Part shown: one piece after another, positions 1 through 12,700 of the stretch
Layout: each line of letters starts with the position of its first letter
Position numbering within the stretch: the stretch's first letter is position 1
Assembly (NCBI GenBank): GCA_000708835.1
Contig: DF237180.1
Span: 1 to 64,000, forward strand
Length of the DNA: 64,000 nucleotides
From: Klebsormidium nitens
Taxonomy: Eukaryota > Streptophyta > Klebsormidiophyceae > Klebsormidiales > Klebsormidiaceae
Reading direction: 5' to 3'
The notes under the pieces: model-generated
Seen by the model: only the letters and a program-made list of their open reading frames with translations
The model's database searches: none
Told to the model about the DNA's origin: nothing
Position numbers and translations under genes: made by a program

Positions 1-3000
1 AGAACGTTTCATTGGTTGCAAGAGAAGCTCTATTGTATCCCTGCAGCGGAGGATCACGTGACATTCGGGAAACTGCATGTCAAGCTGTGAAATGGAGCGG
101 AGTCTTTTCTCAGAGGCCGCATCCACCAATCGAGGACGGAACATGGATGTATGATTAGTCGATACATTCGGTCTTTGAAAGCCAGATATAAACGTTTCAT
201 GCCATGCATCCTAGCACAAATGGTGATGCTTCTTTGTACATAGGAGGCCTGTAGTAGGGGTTTAAAACTTTCCTGACGTCTTGTATGGGACTTTGACGAG
301 TCATATGGATGTAGCTAGCGGAAAAGGCATTTTCCGATTTGAGCGTTGACGGCAAGTCGAGCAAAAGTTTGACAGCTATTTGTCGTCCTAGGTATGTCAC
401 TGCTTATTTGGTTGGGTTTCCGACATCTCAAGACTGGTCAAAGCTTATGATGCCTAGGCATCATACAACCGTTGGGCTTATCATTCTGATTTTCGGAGAT
501 ATGTCCTTGCATGCAAAGGAGAAGCCAATCTTGTGACTATGATTCATGCATGTGCTAAGGTAGCAGTCCATGCATGATCGATCGCCATGCGTAACATGAC
601 TATATCTGCATTCAATGTTGTACGGCTCTTTAAGCTAACACATGGATACTCTGCCGGCCATCTGGCACCTTGTCCGAGTTTGCCAAAAGAACTTACTAGG
701 TAGCATATGTGACCAAGCTGAACACCCCCGTTGCGGAGCCGAAAATCTGGACTAACAGCATAGAGCTGGCGGGCAAACACATGGTTAACTACGAAGTCGG
801 TCGGCGAGTACAGGTTGCTGGCCCGCTACAAGCATGACCAAACCTGAGACCGAGCAAGTGTCTTGCACTCCGGGCCATGAGTACGCTGCCAAGTCCTTCA
901 GTCATACGGGGATGTAACCAATTACGGACCCATATGAGAGCCAGAGTTGAAGAAGGAACGGAACCATGCAGCCATGCTTCTGACAAGCTAGGCTTCTTGC
1001 AGGCACTATAAACTCTACGAACTTCCTCATGACCTCTCTTCTTAAAGCCACGAATTTATCAAATGGAGTCTGGGAGTCTCTGGCTTCTACCACAACACCG
1101 AGTAAACTGGAGGGGTCAAAATGGATCTCAGAACTTAACCTGCAGTCCTTCCAAATGAAAACAATCATGTTGACGTGTTAAATTGCAACGCTTTGCCGTC
1201 ATCCTGAACTACCTGAGCTTTCAGGCAAGTTCCTGTCCTGCAAACAAAACAAGCAAGGAGTAGGTCAGAAAGTATTTCGCAGCATAGGAGGTGACAGAAG
1301 GAGGCACTGTAGCGGCTGACGACTAGTCGGACAACTTATGTGCCCTTCGGAAGAAGCACAGGAGGAAGAGTCAGCACAACACAACGAAGCAGCGAAGTCC
1401 TCAATCCACGACGACTACAGGAGAGGTGATCAAGTGCCTCTTTGTTGCAGCAGAAAGGCCCAGCATCCTTCCACGAGCTATCGAAGCGAGAATCCTCTGA
1501 AGACCCACGTTCTGGCTTGGACGAATAAGCCCCAGGATGATCATTACCAGTTGGATCTTCAGGAAACAAAGCACAGTTACCCTGACCTCGTAACAGTGGA
1601 CCCGTACAAACGGTATCTCGGGAGTAAGTTCAAACGGATCGCATGGCCTTCGAAGAACCTGCCAAAGACTACGACTGCCAGAGGCTACTGCCCTCTTATT
1701 GCCAGAACTCTAGTGAGTGCATATGAAGCCCTTCAAAGATTGAAAAGTGCTCACAAAAACCACTCAAGTCTTTATCCTCCGAGTCTGACCTTGCCTCCTT
1801 TCCGGAGTAGCAGTAATCGAACTCACCTTCTTTTGGCTGCTTGTATGTGCCGTTGCTTGAGAGTTGGCTTCTTGCGGGACTGCAGGGAGGACGAAGGCTG
1901 CTTTTGATTGACCCGTTTTCCAAGGAAGGCCTGTCTTTTGCTGATGTCTTACAGCTAGTCATCCGCCTCGAGTTGTAGAAGCAAACTTTCGGAGGCTTGA
2001 AGCGGTTCAGAGATGAAAGCGTACTTCGACATTAGTGGACAGGCAAGGTGCCTAGAAAGCTGATTACACAAGCTGCTTCATGTTAGCAGCCTGACAAGTG
2101 ATGCAGAACTCTGATGTCGCTCAGAAATGTCCATCAATCTCATGCTGGCTGGAATGCGCAGGATGGGCAGTAAACAACGAGTCTCATAGAACCTGACGAG
2201 CGACTAGAGCTATCAAGTTTTAAATGCTGGCAACATATTCAGCAGCGAGAACGACCGAACGCAGCACTTCCGCCCAAAACGGAATATCCCCGCACTTGAC
2301 CCACCTGTCTGACGTCATGACTCCCAGCTGAGTCTCGCCCTGAGTCGCCACGGGCTCCTCCATCTTCCCGATCCTGCAGCGCGGAAAAACGTCATACCGT
2401 CTCCACTTCTTTAAGTCGATTCAAGTAAGGAGCTTCTCACCATCAAACGCTCAGCGGAGCCCTTCAAAAGCGCGACAAGCGAGTGGGGCTTCCGGTTGCT
2501 TGGTGTGCTGAGAGCCCTTTACCCTACAACAGGTTTGAAACCAGAAAAAGGACTTCCAGCAGGATTTCTGTATCTGCACTGCTCATCTTTTGAACACAAG
2601 AAGGAGGCGGGTTGGTCTCAAAGAAAGAGACGCTCCTCCGACCTGGACCGACGCTCCGAACTCACCGATTGCCGTTCTGCTCAACGACACGAATCGCGTC
2701 ACCGCTTTTTCCCTCCGGGTCGTCTGCCGAGTCCCGATCCTTGAGTCCCTGAAATGAATACTCGGTTGGAGGCCAAGGCTCAAGGAAAATGTTTTGCTAC
2801 TTGCCCTATGTTCGAGGAGCAGAGGCTTTCTGCTGTGCTGAGCTTTTCAGGGCAAGTGTGCACAGCTCCGAACAAGCTCACGTGACTTTGATCCCTTGGC
2901 CTGTTCCCTTGCTTACCTCATTGTTAGTCCCAGCATTGTTGTCGGCGTCTTGGTGCACGTGCATGTTCGGAGCAGCTGCAGGTCCAGGCAGGAGTGGGGA

Positions 3001-3067
3001 AACCTGCGATTCAAGTGCTAGCCCTGAGGGTGCATGTAGGAGTATCGTGCAAGTTGAGAATCTGTCA
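1..3067. other. Left flank, no recognisable gene
   Basis: I find no conserved protein, RNA gene or clear exon chain here. The longest open stretch is a 189-codon frame at 1338-1907 (+), which has no recognisable domain. Its antisense strand is also partly open, so it is probably chance. The right end of this stretch adjoins the 3' end of the minus-strand membrane-protein gene, so the last few hundred bases probably include its 3' untranslated region. Confidence 0.5.
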
Positions 3068-5671
3068 TCAATGTGAAACTTCTTTCCTCCAAATGTCGAC
3101 AGTACGCGCAGCAGGATATGGAGGAGCCAAGAAGAGCAAGAAAGCCTGCAGGAAGCAGACGGACAAACGGAGCACACCTGCCTGAAATACTGTTAATACA
3201 CGTTCAAAAGCTCACCGGAGTGAAATACCAGAGTGCAAAAACGAGCGATGTGTGGGCCCCGAGGTAGCCAAAAGATGTTGGCAGATAGATCAGCCAATCC
3301 AGCTGGTAGCCGACAATGCAGAAGGTGCCGACAAACCCTGCAGCCAGATGGAGCGCTGCTGACATGGTTCCATGCCGCTATTCTCGCCTGCAAAGGTGCA
3401 GATCAACAAACTGTCAACGTGTGCCTCGAAAGAAAACTGAATCTTGCAGAAAGCAAAGCAAGGGGATGACAAAAGTAGGACCGCCCTGTATCTGGCCTAG
3501 GGCTAAGGACCAGTTGACGAGCAAATCTGCTCTACTGCAGATTCAACTCCTGCTCGTTGGCAGGCACAAAGCAACAGGTGGCTGCATCATATGGCAAGCC
3601 ATCGATGCAAACAGACCGCGTTTTAGACTTTCTTCTGAGGACTCCTCCACCGCTTCTGCTCAGTGACCATCTGAAGACCGAAAAAGGAGGGAGTGCTCAG
3701 AGAAGGAAAATTACCGTCAGGCTGGCGCCGCTCCTCAGTGTCACTAAGAGCCATTGAGGTAGCAAATACGGCAGCGGGGAGGACGGATAAACCAAAAGTG
3801 ATGGGTGAGGAAAGTGCAGCACTGAAAGTGGGAGATGGACGGTGCAGAATGTGTGTCGTTTGGTTGGACGGTGAAAGGGGGGGAAGCTGGAGAGAGAGAA
3901 TGGAAGCCACTGCATTAGCTAGTGCGTCAGCTTCTGCAGGATCTGACGTGATGTTAGCGAGGGTCGGCGTCAGCCAGGAGACGAGCTCCTTGGCTGGATG
4001 GTGTGTGATGGTGACATTGCTCAGGCAGGAAAGAAGATCCTGAGCAAGGGCTTCCGCAGGAGTGACGGAACTTAAGTGTGTAAGGTGGAGGTAGGTGATG
4101 GGTGCTACAGAGAAGTAGGTCGCTGCCCAGCCAGCAGACCCAACTGTACGTCAAGCAAACACTTTGTCAGCTCCTTCAACTCAACAGATTCGGCATCCCC
4201 GCTTGTTAGTCAAGGACAAGAGACTCTACATATTTCACGTGACAAGGGAGCACCTCCAAGGAGAGCACGCTCCCAGGTGATGAAGCAGCATGCAGCGGCA
4301 ATGAGCAAAAGATGACTTGAAAAGCTCCAACTTAAGGCAATGTATTAGCAAGTACACACAAAAGAGGAGGTCAGGCTGAACTCACTCATGAAGTACAGGA
4401 TGAGAGTATAAATGTTCGTATCCTGCAAGATACACAAGCCACATTCTAATAGCGCCTGACCATAGCACTTTGGACAAGAACTTCAAGAGCTTGGATGATG
4501 CAGGGAGCTGATTGGATCCAAGAGTTCCTTGAGTCAATTTTAGGTTGCTCTAATGCGAAGGAAGCAATTTACTCGTCCAATGGATACTTGCCTTCCACCA
4601 GCGCGACATAAGAGCTGCAGCACCCTGAGTGTAAGTAATTAAAGCTGTTGCCAGCAGCCATCCAGTGGTAGCTGCCTCAGTCTTGGACAGGTCCATATGA
4701 GAGTGGCTGAGAATGAGAGCCAGCATGAAGATGAAGTATAGTCCCGCGACTGTGCTGGACCCCAACAGGAACCGCAGGCTGCTGTTGGCTGCGGTCTCTG
4801 CAATAAGACAGCCAGAGTCAGAATAAGATCAGATTATATTGCAAGTCTTTCCTCAAACAATAATGGACAGAACACAAATTCTGAATCACCACTGCAATCA
4901 AAGCACAGCAGCAGCAAAAATAGCAAGCAGTATCAGAGGGTACTTACCAGCAGCATATGCAACCCTCATTGATGAGACACACCCGAACCAAGTAGCCGGC
5001 ATGCTCATGACGCCAATGGTCACATATACGGCCGCGCTAGCAAAGAACTCATATGGCCTGGCGGTGATGCCGGCCACGCTCGCCTGGAAACACATGATCC
5101 AGATTGCGGCCTGGACGTTCCGCCACACTCGATCTGCAGCAAACCAAGCAGCCATGCAATAAGCAAACGACAATCTTGCCAAGTCGACTTTTTAAAATCC
5201 TGGAACAGAGTTGTCCATTGCAAAAACTTCGTATTAAACAGCTGTGCGAAAAGCCATGTGTTGCCCTAAGATGCTTGAATTCAGCTTCATTATGACCACT
5301 TGCATGCTTGTCAGGAAAGCCAGATGTTTTAGAAAATGCAGGTGGTGTTAGTGTCTTAGTCCTAGCCTTTAATGACACTGCCAGCATGAATGTACTGATG
5401 GTTCGCGCCTGAGAATACAAGATGAAGCAGAATCAACAAAGGGGCCACGGCAAGCCAACTTGCAAGTTGAGTACTTACTAACAGTGCTCGTCCGCTCCTT
5501 GGCAATCAAGAGGAAGAGGGGGTACCCGAGCAGCAGCATTAGGAAAAGGTAGATAGGTTTAGCAAACCATGTCTCAGTAAACTCTTGCCACCGCTTCGTC
5601 GCAATGCTTTGCACCTGTGCACTGTTCTGTTTCTTCTCCGCAACATGCTTGATATTTCCGCGCAGCGCCAT
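3068..5671 (-). CDS. Unknown multi-pass membrane protein, 7 exons
   Basis: I do not recognise the family. The exon chain is 5671-5479, 5133-4948, 4797-4592, 4422-4386, 4104-3715, 3355-3216 and 3145-3068. All phases agree and it gives 409 residues ending in a TGA. About nine hydrophobic segments are visible (near residues 37-56, 70-88, 95-117, 136-157, 168-189, 198-214, 303-320, 340-362 and 372-394). The loop between the sixth and seventh holds three N-glycosylation sequons (NVT, NIT, NQT), which suggests it faces a lumen or the outside. The intron after the third exon starts with GC (AAG|GCAAGT), a rare but known donor class. The sixth exon could start at 3337 instead of 3355 in the same frame. 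The gene is divergent from the TPX2-like gene, with 1063 bp between the two start codons. No transporter or enzyme signature was seen. Confidence 0.6.
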
Positions 5672-6734
5672 TTACGTTGCAACTGCTTCAACGTGGGCAA
5701 ACCTTGGGACGTTCCAAGCTGGGGGCTCTGCCTTCTGCCGCTGGAGACTCTGCTTATGCTGCAACAAGCAGGCAGCCACTGCTCCTCAGGTAGTTACATA
5801 GGAGCAAGATTCCTACCTTGGACTGCACCTCTAGCAAGCACAGTAAGTGCGCACGAGCGGCGCGTGAGCACTAGCTAAAAGCTGAGAATGCTAGAGCACA
5901 AAATCTCTGGCTGCTGGTCGCTAAGAGCGCCTCAAGGCTCAAGATCGCTGAATGCTGAAAGCTGGAATCTGGAAATGTGAGAGACTTTGCAACTTCGTGA
6001 GCACGAAATCACAATCTGATCACAAGGCACAAGCCTTGTGATCAGGAAATTGCAACTTGGCATGTGCCAGTTGATGGGGCAAAACGCCAAGAAACGCGCG
6101 AATATTCGAAGTCGTCTGGACTTGCTCACTTTCTTCCGTCCGATGTGCCATTGTGGAGCGATCGACGGCTTCGAAGACTGGTGACGTGCCCAGAATGTCA
6201 CTGAGGACGGTGCAACCCACGTCGAAAGTCGACTGGACTGCAAGTAAAGCGGGGTATTTCGATGCGGTCTAATTTCGAATCTTCAGGAAGTGCCCCTCTG
6301 ACACGTAGGTAACCGCCAAGCTTCATCGTAGCCGTTCTCAAATATCCGACGGTGCAGATAATCGCAAGCAATGCCATGTCAGCAGATGTTCCATGGCTTT
6401 GTTCAAAGTTGGCGCGCGTGGGAGAAGTAACATGCTGTCTGCTCAGACAGTGCACATTAGTGCACATCTGAGTGACTTCGCAGCTTCAACACAACACCCT
6501 TGACCAGACTACAGTCTACCGGTACTAAGGATAGTGCAAGCTCGCACTGCCGCACTGCCAGCAGTGCATCTCTCAACACTTACACATTCGCTTTCACAAG
6601 CTTTCAGCGCTTCAGCGATCTTCGAGCGCCCTTCCAGCGAGTTTGAGCTTTCGTTAGCGATTCTGCTTTCAGCGCCCCCACGCGCCCTCAGCAGCGCCGC
6701 TTTCTGCGGTTACCTGCCACCATTAGCAGCAGCC
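5672..6734. promoter_or_regulatory. Shared divergent promoter region
   Basis: This interval separates two start codons that point away from each other (5671 minus, 6735 plus), so it must hold both 5' untranslated regions and promoters. I see no obvious TATA box. A perfect inverted repeat with 13-bp arms and a 4-bp loop lies at 6016-6045. Co-regulation of the two genes is only an inference from the layout. Confidence 0.4.
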
Positions 6735-8596
6735 ATGGCTTCGCTGCAGTCTGCGCGCAGGCCAGGGGCTCCTTGCACCAGCCCTCGGAGGGCGCCCTGG
6801 ACATGCTCGAGCATGGACCGTTCACAGTCAGCACTCCGAGCGGTAAGTCTAGCAGAGCACACAGCAACTTGAGGCGCTTGAGGCGCTAAAAGGAAATAGT
6901 GCAGTTGTAGACTAAGTTTGTTTGGCGCTGGCTTCAGAGTGTTGAGAAGAAGATGACTTTCAAAATGGGTATCTTTAATAAAAGTGACTTCCTGCTCAAG
7001 CAGCCAGGGTATTCGAAAGTAGACAGCATTGTCATTCTTCAGGAAGTCATGAACCTAGGTGTTGTATCTTTGATGCTTTTGGGAAGAACACAGTGAAGCA
7101 CATGGACTGCCACATTAAGTAATCGGCTTCAGTTGTGGCAGCACTCAAAACCTTAGTACCCTATTAGAAGCTGAACTCAGAGACAATACATGTTCGTCTC
7201 TTTCATGTTGCCTCTGGGAAGGCATACTCATTGGAACGTCGGCAGCTACCTCTGTTTGTCCCTTTTGTTGTCAAACAAACCCCCTTCTTCAGCCTGTTGA
7301 CTTGAGCCTGATCTTTTCTGTGTGTTGTAGAACTTCACTTTCATTCAGAACAGTCACCCTTTGCAGCTTCCAATCTGCATCTGGCAGTGCTTGCGGTCCT
7401 TTTGAACAAAATCGAACAAAACACCTCTGCACCCCCAAACACTTCACTAACCCCACATCAACTTCCTCTCTGCAGCCCGCCATCCCCCCCTATCGGCGCT
7501 CGACCTCCGCCCTCCCCAAACCTGTCCAGGCCCCCTCCAGCCTCCGCCCCATCAGGACAAAACCCGCGCACCCCGTCTCTCCCGCCACCAGCCTCCGCAT
7601 GATCCCCGAGCACTCCCCCTGCTCGTTCAGCTCAGGCAGCAGCCCGTTCAGCATCACATCCCCCACATCGAGCATCGACCCGATCCCATGGGATGCCGCG
7701 CCCTTCATTGGGCTGGCAGAGGTGGAGGCGCGCAGGCGGCGGGAGTCCCTCGAGGCGGCGCTGAGGAACAGGAAGGTCTTCAGGCCTGCGGGGGTTGCGG
7801 GGAAGGGCACCCACAGGAGGGCGGAGCTGCCGGCGCGGCCGCAGCCGTCCCCGCCCAAGTTCCAGGAGTTTCACCTCAGGACGGAGGTCAGTTGCAAACA
7901 AGCCCTGAAAATGCGGATTTCCTTCTTTTGAACCCAGGGCTCTCTCAAGAACAGATATAATGCACAGTAATCTGGGATGTGATGATTACTCTTGAAAGAT
8001 CAGTTTAGGTTGGTGAAGACATCTCTTCATTGCAGACAAAGAATTGTATGGGAATTGTCTTTGCTTCTGAGCAGACTCTGAGTTGCTGTTTCTCTCTACC
8101 TATTTTGAAACTGGCCAGATCTGACAACACCTTCTCCTGTTTCCAGGTGAAGGGCGCTGCGGCGCAGGCGGAGGTGGCGCGGAAGCGCGCGCTCAAGGAG
8201 GTGTGCATCCAGCTGGAGGCCAACCGCTTCCGCGCCACGCCTGCGCCGGATTCGCTGAAGCGCGGGCCGCCCGTGGTGAGCTCTTGCACTGTCTCTCGAG
8301 AATGCCTTCAAACTGTCTGCCTAATAGCCGCTATGCAGCTGAGGACGTCTTGATTCCAAGCAAGTTTATTTGTGATCGTGGCATCTAGCGTGAACCTTTT
8401 GAAATAGCAGAAGAAGGAAGGGGAACTTAGGGAATCAAAGTAGTGCAGAGTAGAATCATATATCGGCTTGTTGACATTCATCTTCTCTTTGCAGATCTTG
8501 ACACGGACGTCTCCTCTGAGACGGGCGGCCCTGCGGCGGCAGGCGGCAGGGGCATGTGGCAGGACGGCAGTAGCAGGCACTAGAACACGGCAGTAG
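6735..8596 (+). CDS. TPX2-like microtubule-associated protein, 4 exons
   Basis: Exons are 6735-6842, 7476-7886, 8147-8275 and 8495-8596. All junctions are phase 0, giving 249 residues. The start ATG sits in a good context (agccATGg). The central part carries KFQEFHLRTE (residues 164-173), followed across an exon junction by a charged helix and RFRATPAPDSL (about 200-210). This is the arrangement of TPX2-family proteins, in which an E-F-H-x-x-T-E block is followed by a helix and an F-K-A-x-P-x-P block. TPX2 proteins bind microtubules and importin, and full TPX2 activates Aurora kinase at the spindle. The protein is short for TPX2 itself and lacks a visible Aurora-binding N-terminus, so it is more like a plant TPX2-like or WVD2-like protein. 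The N-terminal 160 residues are Ser/Pro/Arg-rich and low in complexity. The first exon is the least certain part of the model. Confidence 0.65.
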
Positions 8597-9718
8597 TGTA
8601 AAGCCATACACGTAGTTGACCACATTGCGCAGGCACTGCAGCGGCAGGGCCTGCAAAATTTAGGTTTCAGATTACCTCTAGTTGATCAACGGAACTGCTT
8701 GCGTTAGATACAGACTGCTTGCCTGCTACTGCCATAGCTTAGAAACTATCAACTGAAAGGTCGAACTTTGTCCTGCCACAGTAACTTAATCTGCCCCTGC
8801 CCCTCCACATTGTTCTCCTGGCTTTTAAGTACTCGAGGCCATCGTTGCGCATGACTTGGAAGACTGCAGATCCGGCCGGCCTGAAATGCATCATGAAGCG
8901 TCGTGATGCACTCATGCATGCCGTTCACCGAGTGCCATTGATTGAAGTACGTTTCATGCATTGCTTCATCGATCCGATCAAAGGATCTTCGATCTTTCAA
9001 AGGGTTTATGATCGTACGTCCTCAAAAGACTATGATACATTATCAACTCGTCGCCGTGGCCACGCGGCGACGAGTGGAGCATGAAGTCCGGACTTCATGC
9101 TTGCAAGCCTATAATGATGTAGTGCGCAACCTATTGGCCTGGCCGTGCGGCGCGCCATGTAAATCTGTTGTGCGGTGGGGCAAGATCCTGGCAGCTGTAC
9201 CGACGCTCAATGCATCCGACCAGAATTACTAAGCCTCGCACTCTTAAGTTGACATGTCTCTAATTGGCAAGCTAGTAGTTTAGGCGGAGTCGGACAGTGA
9301 GTTTGTCTTCACGTAATCTGAGTTTGTCACTTTTATTTGTGAGTCAGCGCGCGTGAGCAGCCTCATGCAGGATTGAAAGGTGGTTGCGAGATCCAAAATA
9401 GGCGTGAACCTGATGGGTGCAACTTACTGGCTTGTGTTCGGAAAGCGCCCTAGCCCTGAACGGCTTTATACTGGCGCTAGAGCTTGAGGATTGCACGCCC
9501 CAAAGAATAGCTTTTTTGACTATGATGGCCGCTAATTGTAAGATATCTTCGACGACCCAGTAATGTGCACAAACTCACTAGACAGCGCAACATCTCGAAC
9601 CTCTCTACACATCAATATGCATTTCTGCAACGGGTCAGGCTAGATCAATACACTACAACATACTTTGAGATATAACCCTTGGCTGCGCGTTGAATTTTGC
9701 ACCAATCTGGATTCAGAT
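8597..9718. other. Intergenic region with palindromes
   Basis: This interval lies between the 3' ends of the convergent TPX2-like and fimbrin genes. No gene is recognised. At 9046-9075 there is an inverted repeat with 11-bp arms, and at 9078-9101 a perfect 24-bp palindrome. The surrounding sequence at about 8870-9130 is rich in short direct and inverted repeats such as catgcatg and gatcgat, which could be the remains of a mobile element. Confidence 0.5.
9046..9101. repeat. Hairpin plus 24-bp perfect palindrome
   Basis: The arms actcgtcgccg (9046-9056) and cggcgacgagt (9065-9075) are perfect reverse complements around an 8-bp loop. Two bases later a perfect 24-bp palindrome (9078-9101, centred on tccgga) begins. 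Two strong cruciform-capable sequences in 56 bp suggest a mobile-element remnant or a protein-binding site. No function can be assigned. Confidence 0.8.
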
Positions 9719-12700
9719 TCAAGACGACTCAAGCGAGGCCATCCCCTTTTTCTTCATGCTAACTTGCATGATGCTTGCTGTCAAAGTCATGATCATCTTG
9801 GGCCGCACCTGCGCACCAAAATAAAAACCGAAGGCGTTGCTAGTATGTCTTAACAGATCCAAGAGTCTGTTATAGTTGTTACGAAGTGGCAACCATTCAA
9901 GCTTTCTTTCGATCGCACTCCCCAGGCTGCAGGCCATGCTCCTCTTATCCGCAGTTCGCTCGGTCTGTGCAAAAGCGATTGCTAGCAATCCAATCAAGAG
10001 AATACTCCCTTCACGCTTTGTGTTTGCATCACATTCCACTTCAGCGGCTTACGAGCCAATCGTTACGCCTATCGCCTCTCGCCCTCTTCTCATCGTTACC
10101 ACAGGACCTACGCTACTTTCCTTGTCAATTAACCCAGTCTAATATCACACAAAACGACTCGAGCAAGCAACGAGCCTCACCTCCACAATGTCATCCCAGA
10201 GCAGGAAGATGGAGCACCCCAGCTTCCGCGCGACGCTGACGATGTACTTGGCGTTCGACTCCTTGTCCTCTTGCGTCTGCCCGGCGGTGACGAGGTACCA
10301 GTTGACCACCCGCGGCTCGATGGCGCTCAGGAGGTCCAGGAAGAACTGCCCGCTGGACAGGCTCTTGTCCTGCGGCCACACAACGAGCTCTGCTAAGTTG
10401 CGAGCTACAGAAGCTTTGGGTCTGTGGAGGATCCGACCCCGATCTGTGGAACTTTGCTTTCAGCAGATGCGAAAGAATGGATGTTCTGTCTCCGCTTGTT
10501 TCTGCTTCTCATCCTTTTCCGCAAGGTGTCTCCAAGGGGAACTGAGGAAGCGGGCAGGAGTCACCTCTGAATCCTGAATGCCTCCTTTCAAGGCAATGAG
10601 CAGCCGGCTCCAAGCATGACCATCGCGGATAAGACGAATCTAGACCCGCGTCGTTTTTAACGACTCATGTCCGTTTTAACAATCCAAGCTTTCGGGGAAA
10701 CTTGCAGAGCAGTCAACATCCGTGTACGCTGCTTGTTAAAAAGAGAGACATCAAGACTCTGCAAGAGGCTCACCCGGAAGCTGTCCATCTTGGACGCCTT
10801 GCCCGTCGTCTTGACCTTGTCGTTGGCCCACGCCACGATCTCCGCGTCGCTCACCTCCTTGCCCTGGACCTTGAGCTTCTTCAGCATCAGCAGCAGGCTG
10901 TGCCGCATCAGCTGCCACAAGAACGCTGCGGGCAGAAAACGAGAAAACGTTTCGTCAGGACGTTTTTTGCGGTGCTTCTAGTGAGATCTAGCGAGAGCGG
11001 AATGCGCATGAGGTCGATGAAGCCCCTCGAATAAAACCTTCGCCAAGATCCAGAGACTACTGTAATTGCCTTAAAAAGTCCATGCGTAAGGACGATTTAC
11101 CCCGAAAGTGCACCTCCTTCATGTTTACGTTGAAGATAAGGCACGAATCTGATTTCCCCTGGCCTTGTCTCCACTCATTCCACGACGTTTTCTCGTTCTC
11201 AACAATCTGACACTAGGCCTCGCATCCTCTCTTTGGCCACACTCCCTCCCTGATCCTTTCCTTCTCGACCGGCGGCCTTTGTTTCCAGGGCGAACGACCC
11301 TCGTCCGTTCATTGGATCACCATGAACAAGCAAACAGAGCTGCTATACGAAGCGCGTTCTGCTCACCCAGGATGAGCTTCTTGTTCCCCTGCACGAAGTC
11401 GTTCCCGCTGACGTTGACCAGCGAGAAGCCCCAGCCCTTGCCGATCTCCACCGCGTAGTTGCAGTTCTCCACCTTCTTGAACGGCATCTTGATCGGGGGT
11501 TTGCTAACCCGCTTGAAGTTAACCACCCCGGGCTCCACCTTGTTCAGCATTTCCAGCAGTACGTACCCGTCCCGCAGATCGTCGAACACCTGGTTCACGT
11601 ACGTTTCGATGCCCAGGCTGTTGATCCACATCCGGAACGCGCGCTCCTCGCGCGAGTCGGTCTCGTCGTCGGGGAGCATCTCCGCGAACGTGACCTTGCT
11701 GTTCTCCAGGCTCAGGCCGCTCCTGCACGGGTCACGGCCTACGTCAGCTTTCTGGTTAAGGAATGTAGGAGTAGCTGCTAGGGACCGTGACGGCAAACTT
11801 GACCTTTCTGTTGTCCAGGCAGTCCCTGTAGGGTTGTGATTTGAGGATGTTGCTAACAAAAGAGGCGGTTAGTGCGACCAGGAGCCTGGTTAACCTAATG
11901 CCCAGGTGAGTGCAGGTAAAAGGGTAGAGCAAGCTTTGAAACGGTACCAAGTATTTCTTCGAAGATCCGTTTGTTTGTGTCGAACTTCGACTTGAGGCCG
12001 TTCAAGAGATGACTTTGGAAGCGTCAAAGCTGGCAGCAGCGAGATGAATTCGTAGTAAACAGACGGAGGACAGATGCAGATCGAGAACCAAAGTTTGGAG
12101 GAAGCGTACTTTCCGTCCCTACAGCGACTGCTGTAGCTATGCTGCTTTTTGGTTTGGTTCTGAGTGGAGAACTTGCAAATGACGAACGACCGTGAGACGA
12201 GAGAAGTGCGCCGCACCTGGTGTGGAAGAGGTTGGCCACGAAGGCGAGGTTGAGGTTCTGGTGCCCCTCCACGATGTCCCGCGCCTGCACGTACTTGCGC
12301 ACGTCCAGCTTCTCCGCCTGCAGCAGCAGCAGCCGCGCGCGCTCCTCGGTCGTTGCCGCTTTCAGCGGGGACAGGTCGCACACCTCGGGGGCCAGCGCGT
12401 GGAGGAGAACCGTGTACGCCTCGCCGTCCTGTCACGAGGTTTGTAAAACAGTGAGTTACGTCGGTCAGAAACCAGACACTGCTCTCTGTCCTGTCACGGG
12501 CTTTGCGACAACAGTGAGCAGAGAATCAGGCTTAATCTGGCTTTTACGGAGTATGAAGTTGAGCGCACATCTCGGAAGCTGTGTTTGATCCGCACAATTC
12601 TTTACAGATCGTTTATCCTTGGAACCTTCGTCGTCTTGCAGGCAGAAACAGGGAGACCTTAAAACAGGGTGCTTTGAATGTCGAGCTGGCTACAATCGGC

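Noticed and set aside
1338-1907. 189-codon open frame on the plus strand
   Set aside because: No domain or splice partners, and overlapping open frames occur on the other strand. Codon use does not match the clear exons.
8870-9130. CRISPR-like or phage attachment structure suggested by dense palindromes
   Set aside because: The sequence is plant nuclear, with no regularly spaced repeats and no integrase.
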